This document shows, piece by piece, positions 17,133 to 25,208 of a stretch of 64,000 bases of DNA. The stretch spans positions 1,116,001 to 1,180,000 of the forward strand of contig NZ_CP151767.2 in assembly GCF_038443705.2 (NCBI RefSeq), given 5' to 3'. A model generated the notes under the pieces. That model did no database searches. It was not told the origin of the DNA and worked only from the letters and a program-made list of their open reading frames with translations. The position numbers were made by a program, and so were the translations under genes. The DNA is from Yoonia sp. SS1-5 (GTDB taxonomy: Bacteria > Pseudomonadota > Alphaproteobacteria > Rhodobacterales > Rhodobacteraceae). Numbering within the stretch: the first letter of the stretch is position 1; every line of letters starts with the position of its first letter.

Positions 17133-17990
17133 TCATGGCATCGAGCTCGCGCTGCGACCAGGCGCAAAAATCGGAAGATTATCGCCCAGATAGCGTCGCC
17201 CCCAACCGCCGCGCGCATCACGTTTCGTATGCATACTGTTCCAGGCAGAGCGGTCCGTCGGATTTTCGCCGGTTTCTTGCCGAACATCTATCGGCCCGCC
17301 CGTCACCTCGGCATAGTCAAGCGACACAAAGCAGGTCAGGTCGGACCCAAGTTTGTCGGACGCAAACGCCACTTCTCCGATACCGTTGGCCATCGCAATG
17401 CGCCGGTTTCCACGTAGCTGCGCCAAGGCCGACCCGACCCGGCGATGGGTCGCCAACATCAAGGGCGCCGTCGTGCTATCAAGCAAGAACGCCTCGGCAT
17501 TTGGAAATCCGTCTCCGGTCATCCGAAAGGCAAAGGACATCTCATCATCATCCCGGTCAATTGTCAGGTGCAACGAGCACGTGACATCCAGACCCGGTAC
17601 CACATGCTCCCACACCGCTTCTCGGGCCGTTTCTGAATCGCCCAGCGGCATTGCAAAATTCTGACCCGTATAGGAAAGCATCAATTGCGCGGATTGATCG
17701 CCATCTTCGATATAGGGGTCCACTTGTCCACTAAGATTTGCTGTAGGCTTGGTGCCCGGCTGACTGTAATCCTGATGCAGAATACCGGTCAGTCCGCTGC
17801 TGGGATCTGAATCGATCTTTTCAAGGACCACAGCGGGATTGTTCAGCCCGATGCGGACAATTGCATAAATCCTGGCAGTATCACCAGAATCGTGACTGAA
17901 GCCGCGGTCATCACCATGATACCCAAGACCTGAGATCCCGAAATTTGCCTGCGGGTGAAAAGAGCGCACGAAAAGACGAATAAAGCTCAT
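17133..17990 (-). CDS. DUF3238-like protein of the vgrG module, function unknown
   Basis: The 285-residue soluble protein begins SFIRLFVRSFHPQ and has GYHGDDRGFSHDSGDTARIY, then RMTGDGFPNAEAFLLD in its second half. The pairing of G-D-x-R-G-F-S near the start with DGFP..E late is the pattern I know from DUF3238 proteins; this is recognition by eye. The fold would be an all-beta sandwich. Function is unknown, and in a vgrG operon it could be cargo. It overlaps the preceding gene by ATGA at 17987-17990. Confidence 0.6.
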   Translation of the reverse strand: MSFIRLFVRSFHPQANFGISGLGYHGDDRGFSHDSGDTARIYAIVRIGLNNPAVVLEKIDSDPSSGLTGILHQDYSQPGTKPTANLSGQVDPYIEDGDQSAQLMLSYTGQNFAMPLGDSETAREAVWEHVVPGLDVTCSLHLTIDRDDDEMSFAFRMTGDGFPNAEAFLLDSTTAPLMLATHRRVGSALAQLRGNRRIAMANGIGEVAFASDKLGSDLTCFVSLDYAEVTGGPIDVRQETGENPTDRSAWNSMHTKRDARGGWGRRYLGDNLPIFAPGRSASSMP

Positions 17991-18595
17991 GGTTCAAGCC
18001 GATCTACGCGGGCGTCGCACACCTGAACGGCGGCGAATTCGATGCATCCATAGCGCTCTGCTAAAAAACCCATATTCAACTCGGCGCGGGCTGCCCGGCT
18101 TTGTGAGGTCGTCCACTCTCCGGCGTCGATATGATGGGTAAGGACCGTGTCATAGGCCTCTGTTTCGCCGGTGACCGGATGGACGCCAGTGCCCGAACCG
18201 ACGCCAATGCGGTCCGTTTTGATATTATGCGGATTGACGTCTGCGTTCCGGGTCCGAAATCGGTAGGTATAGGAAGCACCGGCCGGATATTGAAACGTCA
18301 CGATTGTCTTTTGTGATCTGACATCAGCACCCAGCACGATCTGGTCAGGACCTGTCGGGGTGACACGGTCTTGGGCAATGTTGGGTCGATCTTCGGGCAC
18401 CACAAACGCATCTGCTGGAACTTCTTGCGGCAAAATAAGAACAACCCCGCCGTCCACAGCGATTTTTCCCCCAAGGTAAAGGGTCAGGTCCACGTTCATC
18501 TGTGCAGTTCCTTTTTCAGTGTTTGCAAAGCCCATAACTGTCACCCCGACAATCACGAGGACGGCAAACGCCGAAATGATTGTGCGCCGCAACAT
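17987..18595 (-). CDS. Exported or membrane-anchored hypothetical protein following vgrG
   Basis: A 202-residue protein with an N-terminal hydrophobic segment (about residues 5-22, IISAFAVLVIVGVTVMGF) that acts as a signal or anchor. The rest is beta-rich (VTFQYPAGASYTYRFRTRNA) with an acidic, Gly-rich middle and two Cys near the end (YGCIEFAAVQVCDARV). No family is recognised. It starts two bases after the vgrG stop and overlaps the DUF3238-like gene, so it is part of the operon. An exported protein in this position could be an immunity protein; that is only a suggestion. Confidence 0.6.
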   Translation of the reverse strand: MLRRTIISAFAVLVIVGVTVMGFANTEKGTAQMNVDLTLYLGGKIAVDGGVVLILPQEVPADAFVVPEDRPNIAQDRVTPTGPDQIVLGADVRSQKTIVTFQYPAGASYTYRFRTRNADVNPHNIKTDRIGVGSGTGVHPVTGETEAYDTVLTHHIDAGEWTTSQSRAARAELNMGFLAERYGCIEFAAVQVCDARVDRLEP

Positions 18596-18597
18596 GT

Positions 18598-20691
18598 CTA
18601 ATTCAACTCAATCCGACCGGATTCCATCGTGATCCTGTCTGACTGACTGACATTTAATGTCTTGCCATTAAAGGTAATTGTTCCATCTGATTTCATTGTC
18701 AGCACGGCAGCGCCACACCGTATCTTGATCTCTTCATGGGCATCAATGACTTTGCGGCGACCAACAACTTCTTTCGAATTTCCGCCAACAGACACCTTCA
18801 GGTTCGTTGAAACATTGGAGGTTTTTGATTGGCCGACACGTTCCATCGCCGCACCTTCGACATCAAGCGAGTAGGCTGAATCAGCATCAAGCCGGATCGT
18901 CCCTAGGGCAGAGATCGAAAAATTGCCCTTGCCAGCGGCAATCGACTCAGAATTCAGGGCGTATGCTGCGGGGCGCAAACCATAGGGGTCCTTGCGCTCG
19001 TCCCCATTAATGGCGCTGCCACCGGAACCGGTTCCAACATTGATGGCATAATTCGCGCCGATATTGGCCACCCAGGATTTTTCGGTTTCGGCGAGTTGGT
19101 GGCCACCGATGGAAATGATGCAGTTATCGTCAATACGGGTGGTCGCATGCTGATCGACCTTGGTGGTCATGTCGCGGCTGGCGCGCAAGAACAGCTCTTC
19201 ACGCCCATTCTGATCTTCAAAACTAAGCTCATTGAAAGCCGTCAGATCACCACCCTGATGCGTATCGCTTCGGAACACGCTTTTCGTCTTATGCTCGGGC
19301 AGCGGGTAAGGTGTCTCGTTCTTTCCATTATAAACGCAGCCTGTCACCAGCGGCTTATCTGGGTCGCCCTCCAGGAATTCGACAACAACTTCCATGCCGA
19401 TGCGCGGGATCACCATGCCGCCCCATCCTTTGGACGCCCAGTTTTGCGATACGCGGCAGCGCATTGAATAGGCTTTTTCAAGGTCCCAGTGGAAATGCAC
19501 CAGAATGCGGCCGTATTCATCGCAGTCGATCTCGCCTGCGCCGACCACAACGGCGGTTTGCGGGCCGTGAACCACGGGGACCTGCGTTTTGCGTTCTGGC
19601 GCAAGCGGAGCAGTCACCGGCATCAGGACGTATGCGCCGGAATAGGCATGGCCGTCGCTTGTCGTATCACCCGATCCGTAGGCATCGGACAGATAAGAGT
19701 GACTGGCCGACAGACAAAGGTAGTCAGCCCCCTTTACCCCGTTCACCTGATCACCGGTCAGTGTGAGCTTCATTCCCGCCCCAAGCGACGTACAATCACC
19801 CACGGCGCGATGGCGGGCATCCTGACCCCGCTCTTGCAGGATGCGCAAACCAACTACATCCTTGCCAAGGCCTTGTTCGTGGTAATCACCCGGATAGTCA
19901 TAGCTCTCGGTCTGCCCCTGCGCATAAGCGGCATCACCGGCGCGCTCGACCTCCATCGCGGCGGTCGGTTTCTTAAAGTTGTAGTCCGTCAGCCGGATCG
20001 CACCCGTCGTCATGCGCCGTTCCGGGTGCCATTCCCAAAAGTGCTCTTTATTGGCTTGGCGGGCACCTTCGACAGGTTTGTATTCGCGTGAACCACCTGG
20101 AATGATCGGATGCGCATCAACGGTATCGGTCAGAACCAGCGTGTGTGATCCAACTTTATGGGCAAAATGGTAGTTGATGCCGAACCGCTCCATCAGACGG
20201 GTCGCAAAGGCCAGGTCGCTTTCGCGGTATTGGACGGTGTATTCAAGTTCGGGACAGGATCCCGACAGGGCCACGTCTAACGCCGGATCACCCAAACCAC
20301 CGTATGGCGCCAGCAGTTCTTCGAGAATCTGCACGACGGTCTTGTTGTGAAAAATGCGCTGATTGCGGCGCTGGCCGGCCACCCAAAGCCATGGTCGCAA
20401 GGTCAGCGTATATTTGTTGCCATTCTCGCCGACGCCTGCCCACTTGGCTTCGGTCACCAGCCCGTCATAAATCCGCGTCCCGTTATTCTGACTTTCGATT
20501 TCGACAGACGCGTGTGTCCCGATCAGACCGTCAAAGTCGATGTTGGGTTCGGTCGACAGCGCCTCGACACGGTATTCGAACAGATCATTCATGTGATCCA
20601 CGCCGTCAAAGCGCAGCAGGACAAGCGTATCCTTGCCAAGAACCGTGGTCAGCTTTCCGAGGCGCTTATCCTGCGTAAAAATCGCGTTCAT
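18598..20691 (-). CDS. vgrG: Type VI secretion system spike protein VgrG (TssI)
   Basis: The 697-residue protein has the usual VgrG layout. The N-terminal gp27-like domain runs from FTQDKRLGKLTTVLGKDTLVL through FHNKTVVQILEELLAPYG and VQYRESDLAFATRLMERFGI. The gp5-like OB fold follows (VVGAGEIDCDEYGRILVHFHWD, then SQNWASKGWGGMVIPRIGMEV), and a C-terminal beta-helix ends in TITFNGKTLNVSQSD. It forms the trimeric spike that punctures target cells. No other core T6SS genes (tssB, tssC, clpV) lie in the window, so this is an orphan spike module that would use a system encoded elsewhere. Confidence 0.95.
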   Translation of the reverse strand: MNAIFTQDKRLGKLTTVLGKDTLVLLRFDGVDHMNDLFEYRVEALSTEPNIDFDGLIGTHASVEIESQNNGTRIYDGLVTEAKWAGVGENGNKYTLTLRPWLWVAGQRRNQRIFHNKTVVQILEELLAPYGGLGDPALDVALSGSCPELEYTVQYRESDLAFATRLMERFGINYHFAHKVGSHTLVLTDTVDAHPIIPGGSREYKPVEGARQANKEHFWEWHPERRMTTGAIRLTDYNFKKPTAAMEVERAGDAAYAQGQTESYDYPGDYHEQGLGKDVVGLRILQERGQDARHRAVGDCTSLGAGMKLTLTGDQVNGVKGADYLCLSASHSYLSDAYGSGDTTSDGHAYSGAYVLMPVTAPLAPERKTQVPVVHGPQTAVVVGAGEIDCDEYGRILVHFHWDLEKAYSMRCRVSQNWASKGWGGMVIPRIGMEVVVEFLEGDPDKPLVTGCVYNGKNETPYPLPEHKTKSVFRSDTHQGGDLTAFNELSFEDQNGREELFLRASRDMTTKVDQHATTRIDDNCIISIGGHQLAETEKSWVANIGANYAINVGTGSGGSAINGDERKDPYGLRPAAYALNSESIAAGKGNFSISALGTIRLDADSAYSLDVEGAAMERVGQSKTSNVSTNLKVSVGGNSKEVVGRRKVIDAHEEIKIRCGAAVLTMKSDGTITFNGKTLNVSQSDRITMESGRIELN

Positions 20692-20823
20692 TTCTGCGGT
20701 CCTTGTGAAGTTGAAGGCTTCTATTCAACATCACGACACTAACCATTCCAAGAGCTAGATCAATCACTGGTTGAGGTTTGAAGACTGTAACCCGTCTCGG
20801 CGTTTGAGACAGGCAGCATTGTA

Positions 20824-21487
20824 TTGCTAAAGGAGTGTCCTTTGCTCATGGCAATCTTTGAAACGATACGAGGTGAGGACGAAGATTGGGCCGAATGGAT
20901 CGCTGACAGACCTATTCACGAGATCAAGCGTCAGAGGCGACGGAAGTTTTCTGCTGGTGAGAGGATCCGGATTGTTTTGCACGGGCCAGGTGGCGAGAAT
21001 TCGACGTCTAAGCTTTGTGGCCGTGAGGGGATTGCGGAAAGCCCGTATGATAACTGGTCGAAGGATTTTATGGAGGCCGGGAAGAACCGTTTGGCTGGTG
21101 ACACAGCGCGGACCGGATACTTACCAAGCTGGGCATCCCGCCCACCACATTCCATCGCTGGTATGATCCAGATCTACAGCGTGTTGAGGCGGGTCCACAG
21201 GATCAGTCTCCTAAGCCAAAGCATGTCTGGAACCCTGTACCAGACCAAGTTAAGCGCAAGGTCGTCGACTTCCCCTTGCAAGAGGCGGAACCGTCAGTGC
21301 GAGAACCGGCCGTGACGTTTACAGACCAAGAACGATACTTTGCGTCAGTGTTCACAGTATATCGTACGCTCAGTGCTCATGATCTGATCACCAGCTAGGC
21401 CTTCAACGTCCTCCAGGCGGCGAACGGTTTCAAAGACAAACGACTGGCATCAATCAGCCTTGGCAAACGGATTTTACCTATATCAAG
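20824..21487 (+). pseudogene. Degenerate IS3-family transposase, frameshifted and cut at 3' end
   Basis: Frame one carries an OrfA-like helix-turn-helix region (RRKFSAGERIRIVL, GREGIAESPYDNWSKDFMEA). From about 21120 the homology continues in another frame with KLGIPPTTFHRWYD, a TAG at about 21396 inside [17 protein letters not shown], then a second shift to [14 protein letters not shown]. The similarity stops abruptly at about 21487, where a truncated helix-turn-helix gene on the other strand begins. The element is clearly dead. An inverted sequence near 20790-20810 may be part of its old left end. Confidence 0.8.
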
Positions 21488-21837
21488 GTCTCGGCGCCGG
21501 TCTGGACCGATTCCACCGTCGCCCCCGTCTCAATATCGGGTTCGGCGGTGAGTTCGAGCGCCGCGATCCGGGCAAGATCGCTTCGGTAAACAATGATGAA
21601 ACCGTTCTTGCACCCGCGCGCCCCGGTTTCGAGGAGTACGCCTTCCCTCAGAAAGCCTCCGATTGTTCGCTTGATGGTGGTCTCCCTCAGCTCGATGTGC
21701 CGCTGGATCATTCCCTTAGAACACTGGATGCCAGAACCGTCATCGCTTTCCGTGGCGGCTAAGAACATGGAGATCTGCGTAGGCCTCGCGCTTCCGAACT
21801 CGCGTTCCGCGCTTATGTTCGCGACCCGCCAGCTCAT
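21478..21837 (-). pseudogene. Truncated helix-turn-helix (replication-type) gene, second copy
   Basis: The 119-residue frame MSWRVANISAEREFGSARPT... is a diverged copy of the N-terminal 110 residues of the gene at 27226-28080; both share SDDGSGI-CSKG-IQRH-EL and LETGARGCKNGF. It ends early because the DNA runs into the IS3 relic, whose sequence supplies the last codons and stop. The 5' flanking DNA also matches that of the intact copy, so this is a duplicated segment rather than a short gene. Confidence 0.75.
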
Positions 21838-21963
21838 CGGAAGGCCCCAAGCTGCGCAAGGACGTGCAAATTTTGTAGGCTTTGTAGCAGAACTCCGCTG
21901 TTTCAGCAGAATTCGGCCCGAAAGCTCGCGGGACTTTCTGGACGCGTCTGCACAAAGCCCTGT

Positions 21964-21983
21964 AAATAAGCCATATTTTTCAG
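21964..21983. repeat. 20-bp direct repeat, copy A
   Basis: The 20 bases aaataagccatatttttcag are identical to 28209-28228 and mark the far end of the roughly 500-bp diverged direct repeat (about 21487-21983 and 27762-28228). In copy B this end is 7 bp from the tRNA-Arg 3' end. Confidence 0.75.
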
Positions 21984-22088
21984 TGCCAGCGAAACCAGAA
22001 GCACGCGCAAAAAGAACAAAGCCTGATTCTCGTGACCCGAAAAAATCGCGTGTTTTCAGATCGATATCTGATTCGAAAAAACGCGAAG

Positions 22089-22128
22089 AACCAATAGTCT
22101 GCGCAAGAAACCAATAGCGCGCGCAAAA
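22089..22128. repeat. Two tandem 20-bp iteron-like repeats
   Basis: Units aaccaatagtctgcgcaaga and aaccaatagcgcgcgcaaaa follow each other directly with 16 of 20 bases alike. Shorter repeats (cgaaaaaatcgcg and cgaaaaaacgcg) lie just before them. Spaced repeats of this size beside tniB could be transposase-binding sites of a transposon end, or iterons of a former plasmid origin. The surrounding 21984-22170 is AT-rich and holds no gene. Confidence 0.45.
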
Positions 22129-22147
22129 CTTTTTCAAACTTTTTTGA

Positions 22148-22165
22148 CCCATCTGATCAGATGGG
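22148..22165. repeat. Perfect 18-bp palindrome
   Basis: The sequence cccatctgatcagatggg reads the same on both strands. It lies between the tandem repeats and the tniB terminator. It may be a dimeric protein site or a short cruciform; no function can be assigned. Confidence 0.5.
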
Positions 22166-22172
22166 AAACGCG

Positions 22173-22198
22173 AAAAAGCCCGCGTCAGAAACGCGGGC
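22173..22198 (-). terminator. Rho-independent terminator downstream of the tniB-like gene
   Basis: On the minus strand an 8-bp perfect stem (gcccgcgt with acgcgggc, five-base loop) is followed by TTTTT. It lies 29 bp after the tniB-like stop and should end that transcript. Confidence 0.75.
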
Positions 22199-22226
22199 TC
22201 TAATGGCACCAAAGTGTTTTCTTGGT

Positions 22227-23192
22227 CTACCCTGTCAGAGCTTCCACAAAAGGGTGATCTTTTCGGTATATCGTTTCGAATCTGGAATGGGTGAATGGTG
22301 TAGCCGCGGAGTTCGTTTGTGTCTTGGATACCCAGGCATCAATGAAGTGATCTACATGCAGTGTGCCTGTGTTTCGGACCCGCGCCATGCCGATGGCGCC
22401 AATGGTCAGCTTGATAATCAGTCCCCATCGAAAGGCACCAGCGGCGACGAGGCGATGATAGAAGTCTTCGGTCGAAATCTTGTCATCTAGCTCAAGTCTG
22501 GAGGTTAACGCGTAGCTGCTGACGATCTCATGGACCGTATCAAAATCGTCAGGCAGTGAGATGTCGTTGAACTTAATACGGTTAATCAACCGATACAGCT
22601 GGGGCTCCTCCCGCAGATACCCATCGAGCTCTGGAACACCTGAGAAGATAAGGATAAGCGGCCAATCGTGCGACTTCATGAGGGTTTTGAAAGAGTCGAG
22701 AATGGCGAGACGGTCAGTGTCATTCTTTTTGCGGAAGATGTGCTGGGCCTCGTCATAGTGAATACCCACCACACCGGCGAGCTTTGCCTCTGTCACAACC
22801 CGCTCCCAGATCTCCACCTGCGTGAGGCGCGCCTTACCGTCTAGTGGAAAGCCGATGGCCCACATGGAGTTTCGGCCCAAATCTTTCCAGCCCTGCGTTC
22901 CTGTGAGAATGCATTCGGCAAACCGGGCGGGCTGTCCCGTCGGTAGCGGGATATTACTGGCGTTGAACCGCTTCAAAAGCTCCTCGATCTCCTTGGTCTT
23001 CCCACTGCCGGATTGCCCAGTTACTAGGATACTTTCGGTCTCAAATCGTGACCCGCTTTCGAGGCAGCCAAGGTGATGGCTGAAAACACGGGCGAACTCG
23101 TTCTTGAGGCGCTCAGCTCTTTCAAGCGGAAAAACGCGGTCGACGGTGCCTGACGCTGTGTCGCGGATAGCGGGGATGACGAATTCATTCAT
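22227..23192 (-). CDS. TniB-like transposition ATPase (AAA+)
   Basis: The 321-residue protein has a P-loop VTGQSGSGKTKEIEELL near residue 57, a Walker B-like VVGIHYDEAQHIF and a sensor region LILIFSGVPELDGYL. This is the TniB/TnsC-type ATPase family that selects targets and activates a DDE transposase. It follows the transposase C-terminal fragment with an overlap at 23189-23192 (ATGA), the normal tniA-tniB order. The protein looks intact even though its partner is broken, so the element should be unable to move by itself. Confidence 0.85.
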   Translation of the reverse strand: MNEFVIPAIRDTASGTVDRVFPLERAERLKNEFARVFSHHLGCLESGSRFETESILVTGQSGSGKTKEIEELLKRFNASNIPLPTGQPARFAECILTGTQGWKDLGRNSMWAIGFPLDGKARLTQVEIWERVVTEAKLAGVVGIHYDEAQHIFRKKNDTDRLAILDSFKTLMKSHDWPLILIFSGVPELDGYLREEPQLYRLINRIKFNDISLPDDFDTVHEIVSSYALTSRLELDDKISTEDFYHRLVAAGAFRWGLIIKLTIGAIGMARVRNTGTLHVDHFIDAWVSKTQTNSAATPFTHSRFETIYRKDHPFVEALTG

Positions 23193-24007
23193 AGTTTGCT
23201 CTTTTTTATAGGTTTGAATTTGTGGGGCGCTCCTTTGGACCTTTCAGCTGACGTTGCCTTCGCTTGGCTTGTGTCGATAGGGCTTGCTGAAGGCAGCTCT
23301 TTTGGCCCCAGGGCAGTGGGATCGATTTCTTGCGCGATGTGAGTTTCCACAGTCTGGGCTGATCCCTGAGGGTCACGATGCATGATGTTTCCAGGGGCCG
23401 TAGACGGACCTGTACGAGACATTGGAATATACTCGACATTCGCGATCTGATCAGCTTGCCTTCGAAGCTCATCAATCTTTGTGTATGACGAAGGCAGGTT
23501 TGAGTCAGGAAAAAAGCCAGATTCTCTGACGCGGCGTGCGCGTGCCTTTCGCAGATGTTCATCATGCAAGGCACGCTTCTCAGGATTGTCCTCAATAGCG
23601 GAGCGCATATCAGCAATTGCTTCTTCAAGCGTCAGGTCGGCGAAGGTGGTCATCCTCAGATCTGCAGTGATCACGTCGGCGTTTTCTTGGTTTTGAATGC
23701 TTACAGACCGGAGATCATCCGGGTTTAACAATACGGTGACCTCTTTCGGCGCACCTGCTGCAAATTTTTGCAGCGCCGTCGAGTTGTAGGGAATATTGAA
23801 GATCTTCACGCCTTCCGATGTCGTCGTGGCGGTCGTCTTCTCGCCCAGATGAAGACGGAGCATCTCAGCTTCAGGGGCTTCAATACCTCCATAAGCTTCA
23901 ATCATTTCATCAAGTTTCTGCCGCGGCGTAGCCCCGTACATACCAGTACCTCGATGAGGGCTGTGAGGATATTCATCAATCCAAAAGCGTGTAATGGTGC
24001 CCATAAG
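23189..24007 (-). pseudogene. TniA-like (Mu/Tn7-type) transposase, N-terminus removed by IS481 element
   Basis: The remaining 271 codons are the C-terminal part of a Mu-type DDE transposase: RFWIDEYPHSPHRGTGMYG, TPRQKLDEMIEAYGG, and a Mu C-terminal beta-barrel, then a charged tail that would contact the ATPase. The catalytic DDE core and DNA-binding domains are missing. The frame runs straight into the IS481 inverted repeat at 24008, and no upstream transposase sequence is found on the far side of that element, so DNA was lost as well as interrupted. Confidence 0.8.
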
Positions 24008-25187
24008 TGTAAAACTTCAGACTTGATCTGACGGACATCTCAGCTTGCGACGCTGAGAACGGGTTGCGCACTGTCCGATTGGTCGTGCGTTTTGATCGTC
24101 TTCTCGACAGCGATGTGTAGCGTTTCGCGGAAGGTCTGCATAGGTGTTTTGCCATAGCAGTGACGTCCCGAATGTGGCCGCTGTTCGTTGTACTTTGCCA
24201 GCCACGCATCCAGATCGGCCTGCAACTCTTCGACTGACCGATACAGTTTCTTGCGGAATGCGATGTCGTAGAACTCATCCTTGATGGTGCGATGGAACCG
24301 CTCGCAGATGCCGTTTGTTTGCGGAGAATTGGCCTTGGTTCGGGTGTGGTCCACGTCCTCGACGGCCAGATAAAGCTGGTAGGCGTGGTTCTCGACCTTG
24401 CCACAGTATTCCGTGCCCCGGTCTGTCAGGACGCGCAGCAGGCTGATCTCATGCTCTGCAAAGAACGGGATCACGCGGTCGTTCAGCAAGTCGGCCGCGG
24501 TGATTGCCGTCTTTTCAGTGTAGAGCTTGCAGATCGCCACGCGGGCATAGGTATCGACAAAGGTCTGTTGATAAATGCGTCCGACGCCCTTCATTGTGCC
24601 CACATAATAGGTGTCCTGGCTGCCCAGATAGCCAGGGTGGTGGCTCTCGATCTCGCCATGGGCTTCTTTCTTGGCCTTGGCTTTTTCCAGCGCGGCCAAC
24701 TGATCCTCGGTGAGCAAGATACCCTCTTGGGCGGCACGGGCCTCCAGGGCCTTGAGGCGCTTTTTCATGGTTTCCAGATCATTACGCAGCCAGATCGACC
24801 GGACGCCCGACGATGACACCATGATGCCTTTCTGCTGCAGCTCCCACGACGCCCGTTTCTGACCCAGAGCCGGGTTGTCGATGGCCAGTTCGATGACCGC
24901 CTTCTCGACATGTTCTGGCACGCGGTTTTTCATCACCGGCTTGCGGCGGCTGAGATCCATCAGGGCTTCTTCGCCACCCTGATCGTAAAGTTCTCTGAAC
25001 CGGTAAAAGCTGTCCCGCGAATAACCCATCACTTTGCAGGCCTGCGACACGCTTCCGAGCTGTTTGGCCAGTTCCAACAGCCCCAGCTTCGGCTTGATGA
25101 TCTTCTCTTGAATACTTGTCATTGATCGACACTCCTTGATTGCGCTCCAGAAGAGCAGAAATGTCAGATCAAGTCGTGTGTTTTACA
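24008..25187 (-). mobile_element. IS481-family insertion sequence
   Basis: The element is bounded by inverted repeats: left 24008-24032 (tgtaaaac, four variable bases, gacttgatctgac) and right 25163-25187, whose complement begins with the same tgtaaaac and gacttgatctgac blocks. It encodes one intact transposase on the minus strand. No clean target duplication is seen; flanking bases are ataag on the left and agtaag on the right. That, with loss of the tniA 5' part, points to a deletion at the right side after insertion. Confidence 0.85.
24040..25122 (-). CDS. IS481 family transposase
   Basis: The intact 360-residue transposase has an N-terminal helix-turn-helix (LGSVSQACKVMGYSRDSFYR), a second winged domain and a DDE integrase core: the first Asp lies in QTFVDTYARVAI, the second in LRVLTDRGTEYCG, and the Glu in NGICERFHRTIKDEF. 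It ends with KTHDQSDSAQPVLSVAS. Length is normal for the group. The gene fills the element between its inverted repeats and is probably active. Confidence 0.93.
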   Translation of the reverse strand: MTSIQEKIIKPKLGLLELAKQLGSVSQACKVMGYSRDSFYRFRELYDQGGEEALMDLSRRKPVMKNRVPEHVEKAVIELAIDNPALGQKRASWELQQKGIMVSSSGVRSIWLRNDLETMKKRLKALEARAAQEGILLTEDQLAALEKAKAKKEAHGEIESHHPGYLGSQDTYYVGTMKGVGRIYQQTFVDTYARVAICKLYTEKTAITAADLLNDRVIPFFAEHEISLLRVLTDRGTEYCGKVENHAYQLYLAVEDVDHTRTKANSPQTNGICERFHRTIKDEFYDIAFRKKLYRSVEELQADLDAWLAKYNEQRPHSGRHCYGKTPMQTFRETLHIAVEKTIKTHDQSDSAQPVLSVAS

Positions 25188-25208
25188 AGTAAGGTCGGTC
25201 AGTCGACT

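Noticed and set aside
15088..20691. Complete type VI secretion system
   Set aside because: Only vgrG and PAAR are recognisable; sheath, baseplate, membrane complex and ClpV genes are absent from the window.
21460..22117. Forward frames across the truncated helix-turn-helix copy
   Set aside because: They are antisense to sequence that matches the intact gene at 27226-28080.
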